From Candidatus Aenigmatarchaeota archaeon (GTDB lineage: Archaea > Aenigmatarchaeota > Aenigmatarchaeia > CG10238-14): a DNA stretch of 35,005 nt. Numbering within the stretch: position 1 is the first letter of the stretch; every line of letters begins with the position of its first letter. The translations under genes were made by a program, and so were the position numbers. The notes beneath the pieces were generated by a model. That model had not been told where the DNA came from. It saw nothing but the letters and a program-made list of their open reading frames with translations, and made no database searches. The stretch covers positions 1-35,005 of the forward strand of contig JAFCCM010000014.1 of NCBI GenBank assembly GCA_017610225.1, in the 5' to 3' direction. Below are positions 1-7,754 of this stretch, in pieces.

Positions 1-1
1 T

Positions 2-2386
2 GTTCTTCAAACAAGAATGAATTTACATAAATTAAAAGAGATTAGTAAATGTGAACATTTTGATGTTGTTTTAGCTTTAAATATTATTCATCATTTTAAA
101 ACTGAAGAGGTTGCGGAAGCATGTGAAGTCTTTAGAAAACTCGGGGATAATTTGATAGTAGAAACTCCTCCATCAGACGACTATGGATCTTGCGGTCAAG
201 AGAATTTAACAGAGATCTTAGATTACTTTATTGGAAACATAAAAAGAAGAAAAGGTACGATACTTGGGGAGTTTGAACGTCACACAAGTAAAACAAATAG
301 TGCTATTGTTTGGTGTAAAACTAAAAAAGAAGAGTTGGAGTGGCCTTATTACGAATACGAAAAATTATTTGACAGAAAGGATGTAGATGTTGATAGGTTG
401 AAGAATCGAGGTGTTGATGGATCTAAATCTATAGTAGAATCAGATTTCAACTCAAAGAAATTTAGAAATCCAAGAAAGACAGAAGTATTAGATTGGATTC
501 CCGGAATTAATCTACATACCTTTATTAATTTAAATGGAATTTATCCAAATGTTTCTCATCTTATAAAGAAATTAGAAACTAGAAATATATTGGGTGATTA
601 TAAATGGGATGATTCAAATAAAGATATTATGTCTCATAATTTTATATTGAATGGAAGTAATTTACATATAATTGATTTTGATGATAATTTAATAGTAGGA
701 AGCGGTGCTCCAAATGATCAACTACAACTAGAACTAACTATCAATGAAATAAAAAAATATTATCCTTATATTGATGATAGACCTGAAGAAGAAAAAATAA
801 AGATCAATCTTGGTTGTGGTAATGATATTAAACCTGGTTATATAAATATTGATAGATATAACAACACAGGGAAAGTTGATATGAGCTGTGATATTAGTAA
901 GTTACCTTTTGACGATAAAACAGTTGACGAAATATTTACATCTCATGTGTTTGAACATATTGGTATAATGGATATGTATGGTGTCATAACTGAATGGAGA
1001 AGGGTGTTGAAAGATAATGGGGTCCTTATGTTATATTTGCCTGACCTTGAGCATGAAGTAAAAATATGGTTAAATACTTCAGACAATAAAAAGTGGTTAG
1101 ATGTACATAGAATATTTGGATCTCAAACACATCCAGGTAATACACATTTTTGTGGGTTTAATACTGGAAGTCTTAAATCATTTCTTGAGGGTTTTAATTT
1201 TCATATTGAACATATTGGCATTGGAGATAGAGGGATGGGGCATGAGATTCAATGCGTTGCTATTAAATTATCTGATGCTGTAATTATACCTGCTTCCTAT
1301 TCTTGTCATTTTGTTGGTGGCCCAATTATAGATATTCAAGGTGATGCAAATGATAAGGGTTATTATGCAGTTGATTTTCTAGATCCGGATAATGATGCGA
1401 GCGTACATCAAACAACAATGAGTATTAATACTTGGACCAGACCATTTAGAAAATACTTTACAAACTGGTTGGTTAAGGTTAGACGAAATGGAGTACCAGT
1501 ATTTGAACACAAGTTTAATTTAAAAGGAAAAAATGTTTTAATTAATTTTGATACTAGATCAATCGGAGATACATTAGCATGGATTCCTTACGCTGATTTA
1601 TTTAGGCAGAAACATGAATGTAATGTTATAGTATCAACCTTTCATAACAACTTATTTAAAGGACACCCAACATACAATCATTTAAAGTTTATTGAACCAG
1701 GAAGTAGAGAAGAGAATCTATATGCATCATATTCAGTTGGATGTTACGATGAAGACCTGAATAAGAATCTTGTTAATTGGAGAACCGTTCCACTTCAACG
1801 AGTATGTTCCGATACATTAGGATTAAAATATAACGAGATCATTCCAGACCTTGCAATTACTCCAGGTGCTAGACCAATTAAAGAAAAGTATGTAACCATT
1901 TCTGAATGGTCAACTTTTCAATGTAAGCACTGGAATTATGAAGGTGGGTGGCAACAAATTATTGATTGGTTTAATGATAATGGGTATAAGGTGATGGTTA
2001 TCTCAAAAGAAAAAACCAATTTGAAAAATATTATTGATATGACTAATCAATCCATGAAGAATACAATAACAAATATTTATAATAGTGAAATGTTTCTAGG
2101 AGTTAGTGCTGGTCCATCATGGATTGCATGGGCATTAAGAAAACCTGTTGTTATGATCTCAGGATACAGCCATGCATTTGGTGAGTTTAAAACTAACATT
2201 GAAAGAATTATAAATGAAGATGTTTGCCATGGATGCTTTAATGATCTTGATAATGTATTCGATAGAGGCGACTGGAATTGGTGTCCAAGACATAAAGGAA
2301 CTCCCAGACAGTATGAGTGTACAAAATCAATTACTCCAGAAAGAGTAATTAAATCAATAGAAAATATCATAACGAATATTATATAA
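2..2386 (+). CDS. Multidomain methyltransferase / kinase-like / methyltransferase / TibC-like O-heptosyltransferase (5' end outside window)
   Basis: The reading frame is open to the left edge, so the gene probably starts upstream. Residue numbers count from the ATG at 17. Residues 1-105 look like the C-terminal half of a class I SAM methyltransferase (FDVVLALNIIHHF at 15-27). Residues about 203-223 carry a kinase-like catalytic pattern (D203 and N208, then IIDFDD at 219-223). Residues about 262-420 form a second class I methyltransferase with the SAM loop NLGCGN at 264-269. Residues about 427-789 match the autotransporter strand-loop-strand O-heptosyltransferase family (TibC/BAHT type): a beta-rich N-terminal part, then a GT9-like fold with SIGDTLAWIPY near 515-525 and GVSAGPSW near 695. 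Cysteines 737, 740, 756 and 768 fit the iron-binding finger known from TibC. The enzyme would transfer heptose from a nucleotide sugar to protein Ser/Thr. The acceptor is unknown; the fibre-like proteins just downstream are one candidate. The heptosyltransferase call is firm, the kinase-like call weak. Confidence 0.85.
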   Translation, partial: VLQTRMNLHKLKEISKCEHFDVVLALNIIHHFKTEEVAEACEVFRKLGDNLIVETPPSDDYGSCGQENLTEILDYFIGNIKRRKGTILGEFERHTSKTNSAIVWCKTKKEELEWPYYEYEKLFDRKDVDVDRLKNRGVDGSKSIVESDFNSKKFRNPRKTEVLDWIPGINLHTFINLNGIYPNVSHLIKKLETRNILGDYKWDDSNKDIMSHNFILNGSNLHIIDFDDNLIVGSGAPNDQLQLELTINEIKKYYPYIDDRPEEEKIKINLGCGNDIKPGYINIDRYNNTGKVDMSCDISKLPFDDKTVDEIFTSHVFEHIGIMDMYGVITEWRRVLKDNGVLMLYLPDLEHEVKIWLNTSDNKKWLDVHRIFGSQTHPGNTHFCGFNTGSLKSFLEGFNFHIEHIGIGDRGMGHEIQCVAIKLSDAVIIPASYSCHFVGGPIIDIQGDANDKGYYAVDFLDPDNDASVHQTTMSINTWTRPFRKYFTNWLVKVRRNGVPVFEHKFNLKGKNVLINFDTRSIGDTLAWIPYADLFRQKHECNVIVSTFHNNLFKGHPTYNHLKFIEPGSREENLYASYSVGCYDEDLNKNLVNWRTVPLQRVCSDTLGLKYNEIIPDLAITPGARPIKEKYVTISEWSTFQCKHWNYEGGWQQIIDWFNDNGYKVMVISKEKTNLKNIIDMTNQSMKNTITNIYNSEMFLGVSAGPSWIAWALRKPVVMISGYSHAFGEFKTNIERIINEDVCHGCFNDLDNVFDRGDWNWCPRHKGTPRQYECTKSITPERVIKSIENIITNII

Positions 2387-2388
2387 GG

Positions 2389-2407
2389 TTAGAACAAAAT
2401 ATAAATT
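2389..2407 (+). promoter_or_regulatory. Conserved intergenic motif, copy 1
   Basis: TTAGAACAAAATATAAATT begins 3 bases after the stop of the heptosyltransferase polyprotein and 76 bases before the next start codon. It shares the TTAGAACAAA core with eight other intergenic copies in the window, all on the plus strand. A promoter is the likeliest role, by inference from position only. Confidence 0.6.
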
Positions 2408-2430
2408 GTATAACCGAGATGTGGTGTTAT

Positions 2431-2449
2431 TTAGAACAAAATAATAATA
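2431..2449 (+). promoter_or_regulatory. Conserved intergenic motif, copy 2
   Basis: TTAGAACAAAATAATAATA lies 34 bases before the ATG at 2465. With copy 1 it forms a direct repeat 42 bases apart in a single 78-base gap, the only gap holding two copies. It may mark a strong or doubled start signal for the fibre-protein array. Confidence 0.6.
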
Positions 2450-2464
2450 GTACGGGAGTCGAAT

Positions 2465-2680
2465 ATGATAGTATATGCAAATGGCAGGGTTGTAGCAACA
2501 GATACAGATGGAGATACTCAACCCGTTGGTGTCGTTGGTACACAACAGGATACTTTAAAAGTTGCTGATGATGAATCAAGAGGTTTGTTATTCAATGTGA
2601 TACAAGAGCTGAGAATATTAAATATGCATATGACTGATATGACTGATAATGTAATAGAAAAAGAAGATGTGGAGGTATAA
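2465..2680 (+). CDS. Small virion-associated protein heading the fibre array
   Basis: A 71-residue acidic protein. Its start is preceded by GGGAG at a suitable distance. The N-terminal half (MIVYANGRVVATDTDGDTQP) is predicted beta-rich. The C-terminal half (LLFNVIQELRILNMHM...) is a short amphipathic helix, which could oligomerise. Small proteins with a beta N-terminus and a final ELRILN-type helix are familiar beside tail-fibre genes in myophages, but no function is known to me. It stands first in a co-directional run with only 5 bases to the next gene, so it is probably co-transcribed with the five DGxGxG-type proteins that follow. Both copies 1 and 2 of the conserved motif lie upstream. 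Confidence 0.7.
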   Translation: MIVYANGRVVATDTDGDTQPVGVVGTQQDTLKVADDESRGLLFNVIQELRILNMHMTDMTDNVIEKEDVEV

Positions 2681-2685
2681 AGTTT

Positions 2686-3270
2686 ATGCCAGAAATGATA
2701 AGAGATGGTATAGGAAGAGGTTATTTACTTGAAATAGATAACAATCATAAAGCTCAAACCGATGCTGTCATTCAAACAGAAGAAGCATATATAGGTGATA
2801 CATATGGAGAAGCTTATGTAATGTCGACTGGAGTATTAACTACAACATCTACAAATCCTCATGCAATGATATATTTCAAAAATTTAAATCCTGATAAAAA
2901 AATGTATGTATCCGCCTTGGTTCTTGGATGGAATGGAGGGAATGTAACTGGCGAAAAATGTGCTGTGTGGGATTATGTAGCATTTCCGGGTGATCCGGTT
3001 GCTAATTACACAGTTTCAGTTGCTGGTAATTTAAATTTAACATCTTCTAAAACAGCTCTAGCTACTATAGATATATGGGACGGAGTCGGAGAAGGCATTA
3101 CACTTGCATCTTCAGGAATCGTTGCAACATCAGTGATATTCGGTAAAGGATCATCTGACCTACTCATTTCAGGCATTCCTATCATAGGATACAATGATGC
3201 AGTTGTATTACGAGTTACAACTGAAGAGGTTGGGAAGTTTACAGGGGTTTTGAGAGTTTTTTATAAGTAA
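2686..3270 (+). CDS. DGxGxG-signature virion protein, paralogue 1
   Basis: A 194-residue protein whose start follows GGAGG of the preceding coding end. The N-terminus (IRDGIGRGYLLEIDNNHKAQTDA) matches the signature shared by the next four genes: I-x-DG-x-G-x-G-x(3)-V/I-x(2)-N-[RK]-L/A. The remainder is rich in beta-prone, Thr/Ser/Gly-rich stretches (VSALVLGWNGGN, ISGIPIIGYNDAVVLRV), typical of jelly-roll or fibre-tip proteins. It has no transmembrane segment or signal peptide. I infer a decoration or receptor-contact protein attached through the common N-terminal element. The function is not established. Confidence 0.7.
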   Translation: MPEMIRDGIGRGYLLEIDNNHKAQTDAVIQTEEAYIGDTYGEAYVMSTGVLTTTSTNPHAMIYFKNLNPDKKMYVSALVLGWNGGNVTGEKCAVWDYVAFPGDPVANYTVSVAGNLNLTSSKTALATIDIWDGVGEGITLASSGIVATSVIFGKGSSDLLISGIPIIGYNDAVVLRVTTEEVGKFTGVLRVFYK

Positions 3271-3282
3271 AGGAGAGATCAA

Positions 3283-3837
3283 ATGACAGAACAAATAACT
3301 GACGGAAAGGGCACTGGTTTTTTAGCTGGAGTTAGCAGCGAAAATAGATTAATGATTGCTGGCCCCACAACTTCAAAAGAACATCATACGAATTTTGTAT
3401 ATCAAGATGCATATAATATTATTTTTTCTGTAACTCCAGACTCAACTGCTGCTTTCTTATATATTAAAAATGAATCTACTCTTCCAATTATATGTGAAGG
3501 ATTTAATATTCGTTGTGCAAGCGATGAAATAATCAGAATTGCAATAGGAGTAGTTGGCACGCCCGTTGGCGGTTCTGATATAGTTCCTGCTAATTTATAT
3601 GCGGGAAGTGCTAAAAGAGCTATAGGTACTTTTCAACAAGGTACTGCTATTACAGGGATAACTAATGGGACTATAATTGGGAATTATTATATAGCAGGAA
3701 GTAATGATAGTAAGTTTATTAATTTTGATGCTGATATTATTATACCACAAAATCAATCAATGATATTTACAGCATTAACAGGCTCTATATCTATAAGTGG
3801 ATTTTTAGTTATGTGGCATGACCATGGAGGAGGATAA
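3283..3837 (+). CDS. DGxGxG-signature virion protein, paralogue 2
   Basis: A 184-residue protein with a good ribosome site (AAAGGAGAG) 6 bases before the ATG. The N-terminus ITDGKGTGFLAGVSSENRL carries the shared signature; the rest is beta-rich and diverges from its neighbours. The centre (FLYIKNESTLPIICEGFNIRC) resembles the 'xxYIKNxxxxPLxIxxI' strand pattern also seen in paralogues 1, 3 and 4 (IYFKNLNPDKKMYV, LHITNTDPEKDLTV, IWLRNDSASYDLHI). All of these may therefore share one beta-sandwich fold. It ends in a Gly/His tail (WHDHGGG). Likely a minor virion protein. Confidence 0.7.
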   Translation: MTEQITDGKGTGFLAGVSSENRLMIAGPTTSKEHHTNFVYQDAYNIIFSVTPDSTAAFLYIKNESTLPIICEGFNIRCASDEIIRIAIGVVGTPVGGSDIVPANLYAGSAKRAIGTFQQGTAITGITNGTIIGNYYIAGSNDSKFINFDADIIIPQNQSMIFTALTGSISISGFLVMWHDHGGG

Positions 3838-3840
3838 CTA

Positions 3841-4419
3841 ATGGCTTTTCAACTTGAAGATGGAACAGGCACAGGAAACAGGGCAACTGTAGATAATGAA
3901 AATCGGTTATTAACTACAGCGATTGCTCATGAACTTCAGCATCACATATCGTTTTATAATGGCCAGGTATATCAAGTTATAGGAGACTATAATCTTACTA
4001 GCTCTGGAACCAAAACAATATTACACATTACCAATACTGATCCTGAAAAAGATCTAACTGTATCATATATGCGTATTCAATATCCAGATAACACTTCTGT
4101 AATAGATATAGACACTTATTTTCAATTGGGTTTTGGAAGAGAATATGTCTCTAATGGATCTATTGTTACTCCAGTTAATATGAATAATACATCTGGAAAT
4201 GATGCAGTGGTTGAATGTCATGATAGTAATCCAATATTGTCTGGGTCATTTGCTGAAATAGATCGTTGGTATTGTGATAAATCAATGATGACTTTTAATA
4301 AGCATGGTTCGTTAGTTTTAGGATTGGGCGACTCACTGGAATGGCGTTTAGTAACCGATCAAACTTCTGGACTTGCATATGTTCGAGTTACAATGATGAT
4401 GATGGATAAACCTTTATAG
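3841..4419 (+). CDS. DGxGxG-signature virion protein, paralogue 3
   Basis: A 192-residue protein starting 3 bases after the previous stop; its ribosome site GGAGGAGG lies inside the end of the previous gene, implying translational coupling. The signature is best preserved here: LEDGTGTGNRATVDNENRLLT at residues 5-25. It is followed by the common strand pattern ILHITNTDPEKDLTVSYM. The C-terminus is Met-rich (RVTMMMMDKPL). The fold is predicted all-beta, without export or membrane features. The role is inferred only from its place in the array and the shared start. Confidence 0.7.
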   Translation: MAFQLEDGTGTGNRATVDNENRLLTTAIAHELQHHISFYNGQVYQVIGDYNLTSSGTKTILHITNTDPEKDLTVSYMRIQYPDNTSVIDIDTYFQLGFGREYVSNGSIVTPVNMNNTSGNDAVVECHDSNPILSGSFAEIDRWYCDKSMMTFNKHGSLVLGLGDSLEWRLVTDQTSGLAYVRVTMMMMDKPL

Positions 4420-4441
4420 ATATATTAGCGGAGGATAGACA

Positions 4442-4987
4442 ATGGGGTTTCAAATAGAAGATGGAACAGGTAGGGGACATAGAGTACAAGTAACAAATAA
4501 AAATATGTTACGCACATATTCTACTACTAAGACTGAAGTTGCATATGAATCAGAACAGAATGGTAATGCATATGTATGGACTACTACACAGAATTGGGGT
4601 GCTGATAAAAATATAATTTGGCTACGAAACGATTCAGCCAGTTATGATTTACATATAGAACGAATTGTTATTTCTTGTCCTGCTGCTTGTATGGTACAGA
4701 TTTTTGTTGGCGAGGGAAGTACAGTAGGAGGAGTTGAAGTTATAGGTACAAACTTGAATCGTGGTAGTGGGAATCAGGCAAATGTTACCTGTAGGCATAC
4801 TAATACTAATGTTGATGGCGGAACTGGTATGACACTATTAGGGACTATGTATGCACCTCCAACGTCAATGGCTGGCATTTCATTTATTGGTGCATTAAGA
4901 CTCACTCTCAATACCGAAGTTGCAGTAAATTTTATTACAGATGTTGATTTATCTTCTGTAAATATAATGGGTTACTTTCATAGGTAG
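4442..4987 (+). CDS. DGxGxG-signature virion protein, paralogue 4
   Basis: A 181-residue protein with GCGGAGG 8 bases before the ATG. The N-terminus IEDGTGRGHRVQVTNKNMLRT is closest to that of paralogue 3. The middle contains IWLRNDSASYDLHIERIVIS, the common strand pattern, and a Gly-rich segment (FVGEGSTVGGVEVIGTNLNRG) that parallels paralogue 2 (GVVGTPVGGSDIVPANLYAG), so these two share more than the N-terminus. Predicted beta-sandwich virion component with unknown ligand. Confidence 0.7.
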   Translation: MGFQIEDGTGRGHRVQVTNKNMLRTYSTTKTEVAYESEQNGNAYVWTTTQNWGADKNIIWLRNDSASYDLHIERIVISCPAACMVQIFVGEGSTVGGVEVIGTNLNRGSGNQANVTCRHTNTNVDGGTGMTLLGTMYAPPTSMAGISFIGALRLTLNTEVAVNFITDVDLSSVNIMGYFHR

Positions 4988-4995
4988 AGGTTAAT

Positions 4996-6063
4996 ATGAT
5001 AAAGACAAATATCACTGACGGAACTAGAAATCAATATAAAGCAGAAGTAACAGCCGAGCATGCTTTAAAGGTTTCTACTGTTGAATATAACGTTATGAAT
5101 CATGATGTTAAATTTTTTCAGCATCCTTTATACGGTGTTGATATGAATAGAAATTTTAGTGATACTCCTGCTGAGATTATACATAATGGTACTGATTCTT
5201 CTGCGTGGACAGCTACACAAATAATCGGCACAAGTATGGTATTTGATGATACAAACAATCCCGATACAGGATCTAAGAATATATCTATTACAAACAGTAA
5301 CAACGGTGATATTGCATTATTTGATAGAGGTTCAGATATAACTATTACTAACGAAGTTGCACTTCAAGGGCGGATATATATTACATCTTTGGCTGATGCT
5401 GGTGCTAATGTTAAGTTCGTTGCATCAGACGGTCTGGTTAAAATTGGTAAAGAGAAGAAAGTATTTGACTATATTGATAAGAATATACTTGGAGTTTATC
5501 AAACATTTAATATACCAATTGCTGATCTTGAGATACAGGGGTCAACATTTGATGGTCTCCAAATGAAACTTGACAAGAACGGTTCATATATTGATTTGGA
5601 TAACATTAAGTTTACAGAAGCTGGTGTTGCGATTGGAACAACAACATTTGAATTGGTTCCTGACAAAGGAACAGACTTATATATAGATGGTTTTATACTC
5701 AATATGGCAGATGCTTATGCTGGTACAGTGGCGGATGGAACAATGCCTAGTTTGAGATATGATGGATTTCTTGGAGAAGCTGCATTATCCAGTCCTATAA
5801 TTTATCAAGTTCATGATAATGAAGATATTACACTTGTAACTACTTTTAGCCAACTTATAGATTTCATGCAATTTGGGTCACCAGAGATTAGAGCAACTGG
5901 TTCGGATGGCGTAAATTCATGGTTTACATTATATATTGCATTAAAAGCTCCTAGAGTATTACAGTCTGCCTTAAATCAAAAGCTAACCTTCATACTAAGT
6001 TCTAATTTAGCTGGTTTACTTTTCTTTAGATTTAGTGTTGATTGTCGTGTATTAATTGTATAA
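4996..6063 (+). CDS. Large DGT-signature virion protein, paralogue 5
   Basis: A 355-residue protein and the longest array member. The N-terminus (NITDGTRNQYKAEVTAEHALKV) keeps ITDGT and the AEV-x-x-E-x-AL part of the signature but has lost the second glycine. An insert of roughly 170 residues resembles a carbohydrate-binding-like beta-sandwich (ALQGRIYITSLADAG, DGLQMKLDKNGSYIDLDNIKF). The C-terminal part is hydrophobic and beta-rich. The RBS is weak (AGAGG). A plausible reading is a fibre-tip protein made of the array's attachment element plus an added binding domain. That is inference; I recognise no family beyond the signature. Confidence 0.65.
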   Translation: MIKTNITDGTRNQYKAEVTAEHALKVSTVEYNVMNHDVKFFQHPLYGVDMNRNFSDTPAEIIHNGTDSSAWTATQIIGTSMVFDDTNNPDTGSKNISITNSNNGDIALFDRGSDITITNEVALQGRIYITSLADAGANVKFVASDGLVKIGKEKKVFDYIDKNILGVYQTFNIPIADLEIQGSTFDGLQMKLDKNGSYIDLDNIKFTEAGVAIGTTTFELVPDKGTDLYIDGFILNMADAYAGTVADGTMPSLRYDGFLGEAALSSPIIYQVHDNEDITLVTTFSQLIDFMQFGSPEIRATGSDGVNSWFTLYIALKAPRVLQSALNQKLTFILSSNLAGLLFFRFSVDCRVLIV

Positions 6064-6085
6064 AACAACTTGGAGGATAATATAA

Positions 6086-6604
6086 GTGGTCGTTAATAAA
6101 GGCGAAGATATTGGGTTAACACTTCAGTTGGTCAAAAGTGATGGCCAATCTATAGAAGAAGATGCAACGGTATCTTACCAAATATTTGACTCAAGTGTGA
6201 CAGTAGAATATGTTTCTGGTTCGGCTACATTTAATATTACATCACAATCATATATTGCTACTATTGTTCCAAGTGTATCATGGATAGGTCAAGAAGTTGG
6301 GTCTTATGTTATTGTATGGAGTGTATCTAATACCGATGATGACTTTGCTCCAATTTATACAGAGGATTTACAAATAAGTATAGATAAGACTCAGATAGAT
6401 AAAATTCTTGGACTTGTTCATCAAAATATATTAATTGACCAAACAGTATATGATGAGTTTGGAAATCTAGATAATGCGAGATTGAGAATATATTCAGATT
6501 CAGCATCAGTTGGAACCACTAGTAATGTATTAGCAACATATCAGATAACATCAGAAAGTACAGAGTGTGGGCAATTTACTACATGGAAACAAGTTGAAGT
6601 ATAA
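6086..6604 (+). CDS. Virion protein with Ig-like N-domain and 'KILGLVHQN' C-module
   Basis: A 172-residue protein starting with GTG; GGAGG lies 9 bases upstream. Residues 1-105 form a beta-rich, Ig/BppU-like domain (KGEDIGLTLQLVKSDGQSI..., then SYVIVWSVSN). Residues about 109-172 (KILGLVHQNILIDQTVYDE, then NARLRIYSDSASVGT) match a module I know as recurrent in phage and phage-like tail or neck proteins, where R-V/I-LGLVHEN...D...YD...L...R+RIY is typical. The module's function is unknown. Co-directional with the array and separated by a short gap, so probably another tail-surface protein. Confidence 0.65.
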   Translation: MVVNKGEDIGLTLQLVKSDGQSIEEDATVSYQIFDSSVTVEYVSGSATFNITSQSYIATIVPSVSWIGQEVGSYVIVWSVSNTDDDFAPIYTEDLQISIDKTQIDKILGLVHQNILIDQTVYDEFGNLDNARLRIYSDSASVGTTSNVLATYQITSESTECGQFTTWKQVEV

Positions 6605-6612
6605 TAATAAAT

Positions 6613-6631
6613 TTAGAACAAACAATAAAAG
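6613..6631 (+). promoter_or_regulatory. Conserved intergenic motif, copy 3
   Basis: TTAGAACAAACAATAAAAG sits in a 36-base gap, 28 bases before the ATG at 6641. The TTAGAACAAA core and the trailing TAAAAG are kept and the centre varies. In so short a gap it overlaps the region where the ribosome site (AAAAGGATAA) begins. Confidence 0.6.
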
Positions 6632-6640
6632 GATAACATA

Positions 6641-6835
6641 ATGTCTATATCTATTGCAACAATGGGCAAGTTTAATGGTTGGTGTATGAAAGCTGGTGCC
6701 CCACCTTATAGACAAGACAATGAAGAAATTGTTAAACCAAGAGTAATAGTAAGTAGTGTTGAGATAGAAACTAAAGATTCTTTGGAAGATTATTTAGATA
6801 AAATAAAAGTTAAATTAATTAGTATAGATGATTAA
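6641..6835 (+). CDS. Small conserved phage protein, 'SIATMG' type
   Basis: A 64-residue protein; ribosome site AAAGGAT upstream. It begins MSISIATMGKFNGWC and ends in a predicted strand-helix-strand (VIVSSVEIETKDSLEDYLDKIKVKLISIDD). Small phage proteins with the same ISIATMG start and a Gly/Pro-rich middle occur in structural regions of other large phages in my recollection, with no known role. Two nearby cysteine/proline features (WCMKAGAPP) could suggest a folded N-terminal loop. It lies 14 bases before the acidic protein at 6850 and is probably in the same transcript. Confidence 0.65.
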   Translation: MSISIATMGKFNGWCMKAGAPPYRQDNEEIVKPRVIVSSVEIETKDSLEDYLDKIKVKLISIDD

Positions 6836-6849
6836 GAGGGAGGAAACCA

Positions 6850-7608
6850 ATGTTAAAGTTAAATGTCAATCAGGAGAAACAGTTGACCTTTGAAGTCCAA
6901 CTTGGAGGCATACAGTCTGATCAAATAAAAAGTTATTTAAGAATTGAGATTGATGAAATTGAGTATGGGTTTCCTGCTGAAGTTAGGAATGAATCAATCA
7001 GTGTCAATTTACCTCCACTAAGAAGTGTAACTGCAAGGAAATTAAAAGAAGGTGACAAAGTAGAAGTTAAACTTGAAATTGTTGCTGATGGTAATTACTT
7101 AATTCCTTGGAAAGATACAATTCAACTTTCTAATCCTATGGTTATTGAAGCTAAGATTATGGATGACGATGAAGCACCTACATTTAAAACAAAGCTAGTC
7201 ACAGAGGTAACACATGAAGATGTTGAACCTGAAAATCTTACAGAGGCAGAAGATAAACTAACAGAAAAAATTGTTAGGAAGCTAGCCAAACAGCTTGCAA
7301 GAAAAAAATTAAATGAAGATGAAGCTGAAGAAATAGAAAAAGATGAAATAGAAGTTGATGCTGAATCTGATGCTGAAATAGAAGATGAAGTAGACGAATC
7401 ATGTGGCAAACCACATAACGAAGGATTCAAACCAAGTGACCTTCGTACTATAGATAAAGAGTTCGTTTATGCATATATGGAAAGAGCTGGATCAAAGAAT
7501 CCTCAAATTCAAAAAATTATTTATGAACAAGCTGAAAAAGCAGCTAAAACCTCACGACCTTTATATGTTCTAAAACAAGTTGTGAAAATATTAAAAACCA
7601 AAAAATAA
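6850..7608 (+). CDS. Acidic two-domain phage protein of unknown function
   Basis: A 252-residue protein with GAGGGAGG just upstream. Residues 1-95 form a beta-rich domain (LTFEVQLGGI, YGFPAEVRNESISVNLPPL, VEVKLEIVADG). Residues about 110-185 are a very acidic low-complexity linker (EDEAEEIEKDEIEVDAESDAE). Residues about 190-252 form a basic helical end (FKPSDLRTIDKEFVYAYMERAG...) finishing with KILKTKK. The mix of globular start, acidic linker and basic helix resembles some prohead-core or scaffold-type proteins, but that is only a resemblance. The acidic linker may mimic DNA or bind basic partners. Confidence 0.6.
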   Translation: MLKLNVNQEKQLTFEVQLGGIQSDQIKSYLRIEIDEIEYGFPAEVRNESISVNLPPLRSVTARKLKEGDKVEVKLEIVADGNYLIPWKDTIQLSNPMVIEAKIMDDDEAPTFKTKLVTEVTHEDVEPENLTEAEDKLTEKIVRKLAKQLARKKLNEDEAEEIEKDEIEVDAESDAEIEDEVDESCGKPHNEGFKPSDLRTIDKEFVYAYMERAGSKNPQIQKIIYEQAEKAAKTSRPLYVLKQVVKILKTKK

Positions 7609-7743
7609 TATTGGAGGTTCATTATTAAATCTACTTATGGATGTGTCAGATTAATTTGGAGATTAAGACGGAGACTACAATGTAAAAAAGCTCCAAAAAT
7701 AAAAGCGGAAAACATTTATTCTAAGAATCCGAAAAATATATAA
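7609..7743 (+). other. Possible small cationic reading frame lacking a standard start
   Basis: A frame without stops runs from the stop of the acidic protein to TAA at 7741-7743. A strong GGAGG at 7613-7617 is followed by ATT codons at 7621 and 7624 rather than ATG. From the second ATT it would give about 39 residues, very basic in the middle (RLIWRLRRRLQCKK). It could be an ATT-initiated mini-protein, a remnant, or a non-coding gap. It is in phase with the gene before it, so stop readthrough would add it as a basic tail. Weak evidence. Confidence 0.25.
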
Positions 7744-7754
7744 GGAGAGGGTTG

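Noticed and set aside
7122..7430. Long minus-strand Ser-rich open frame opposite the acidic protein
   Set aside because: It is the complement of Glu/Asp-rich codons in a convincing plus-strand gene and has no ribosome site.
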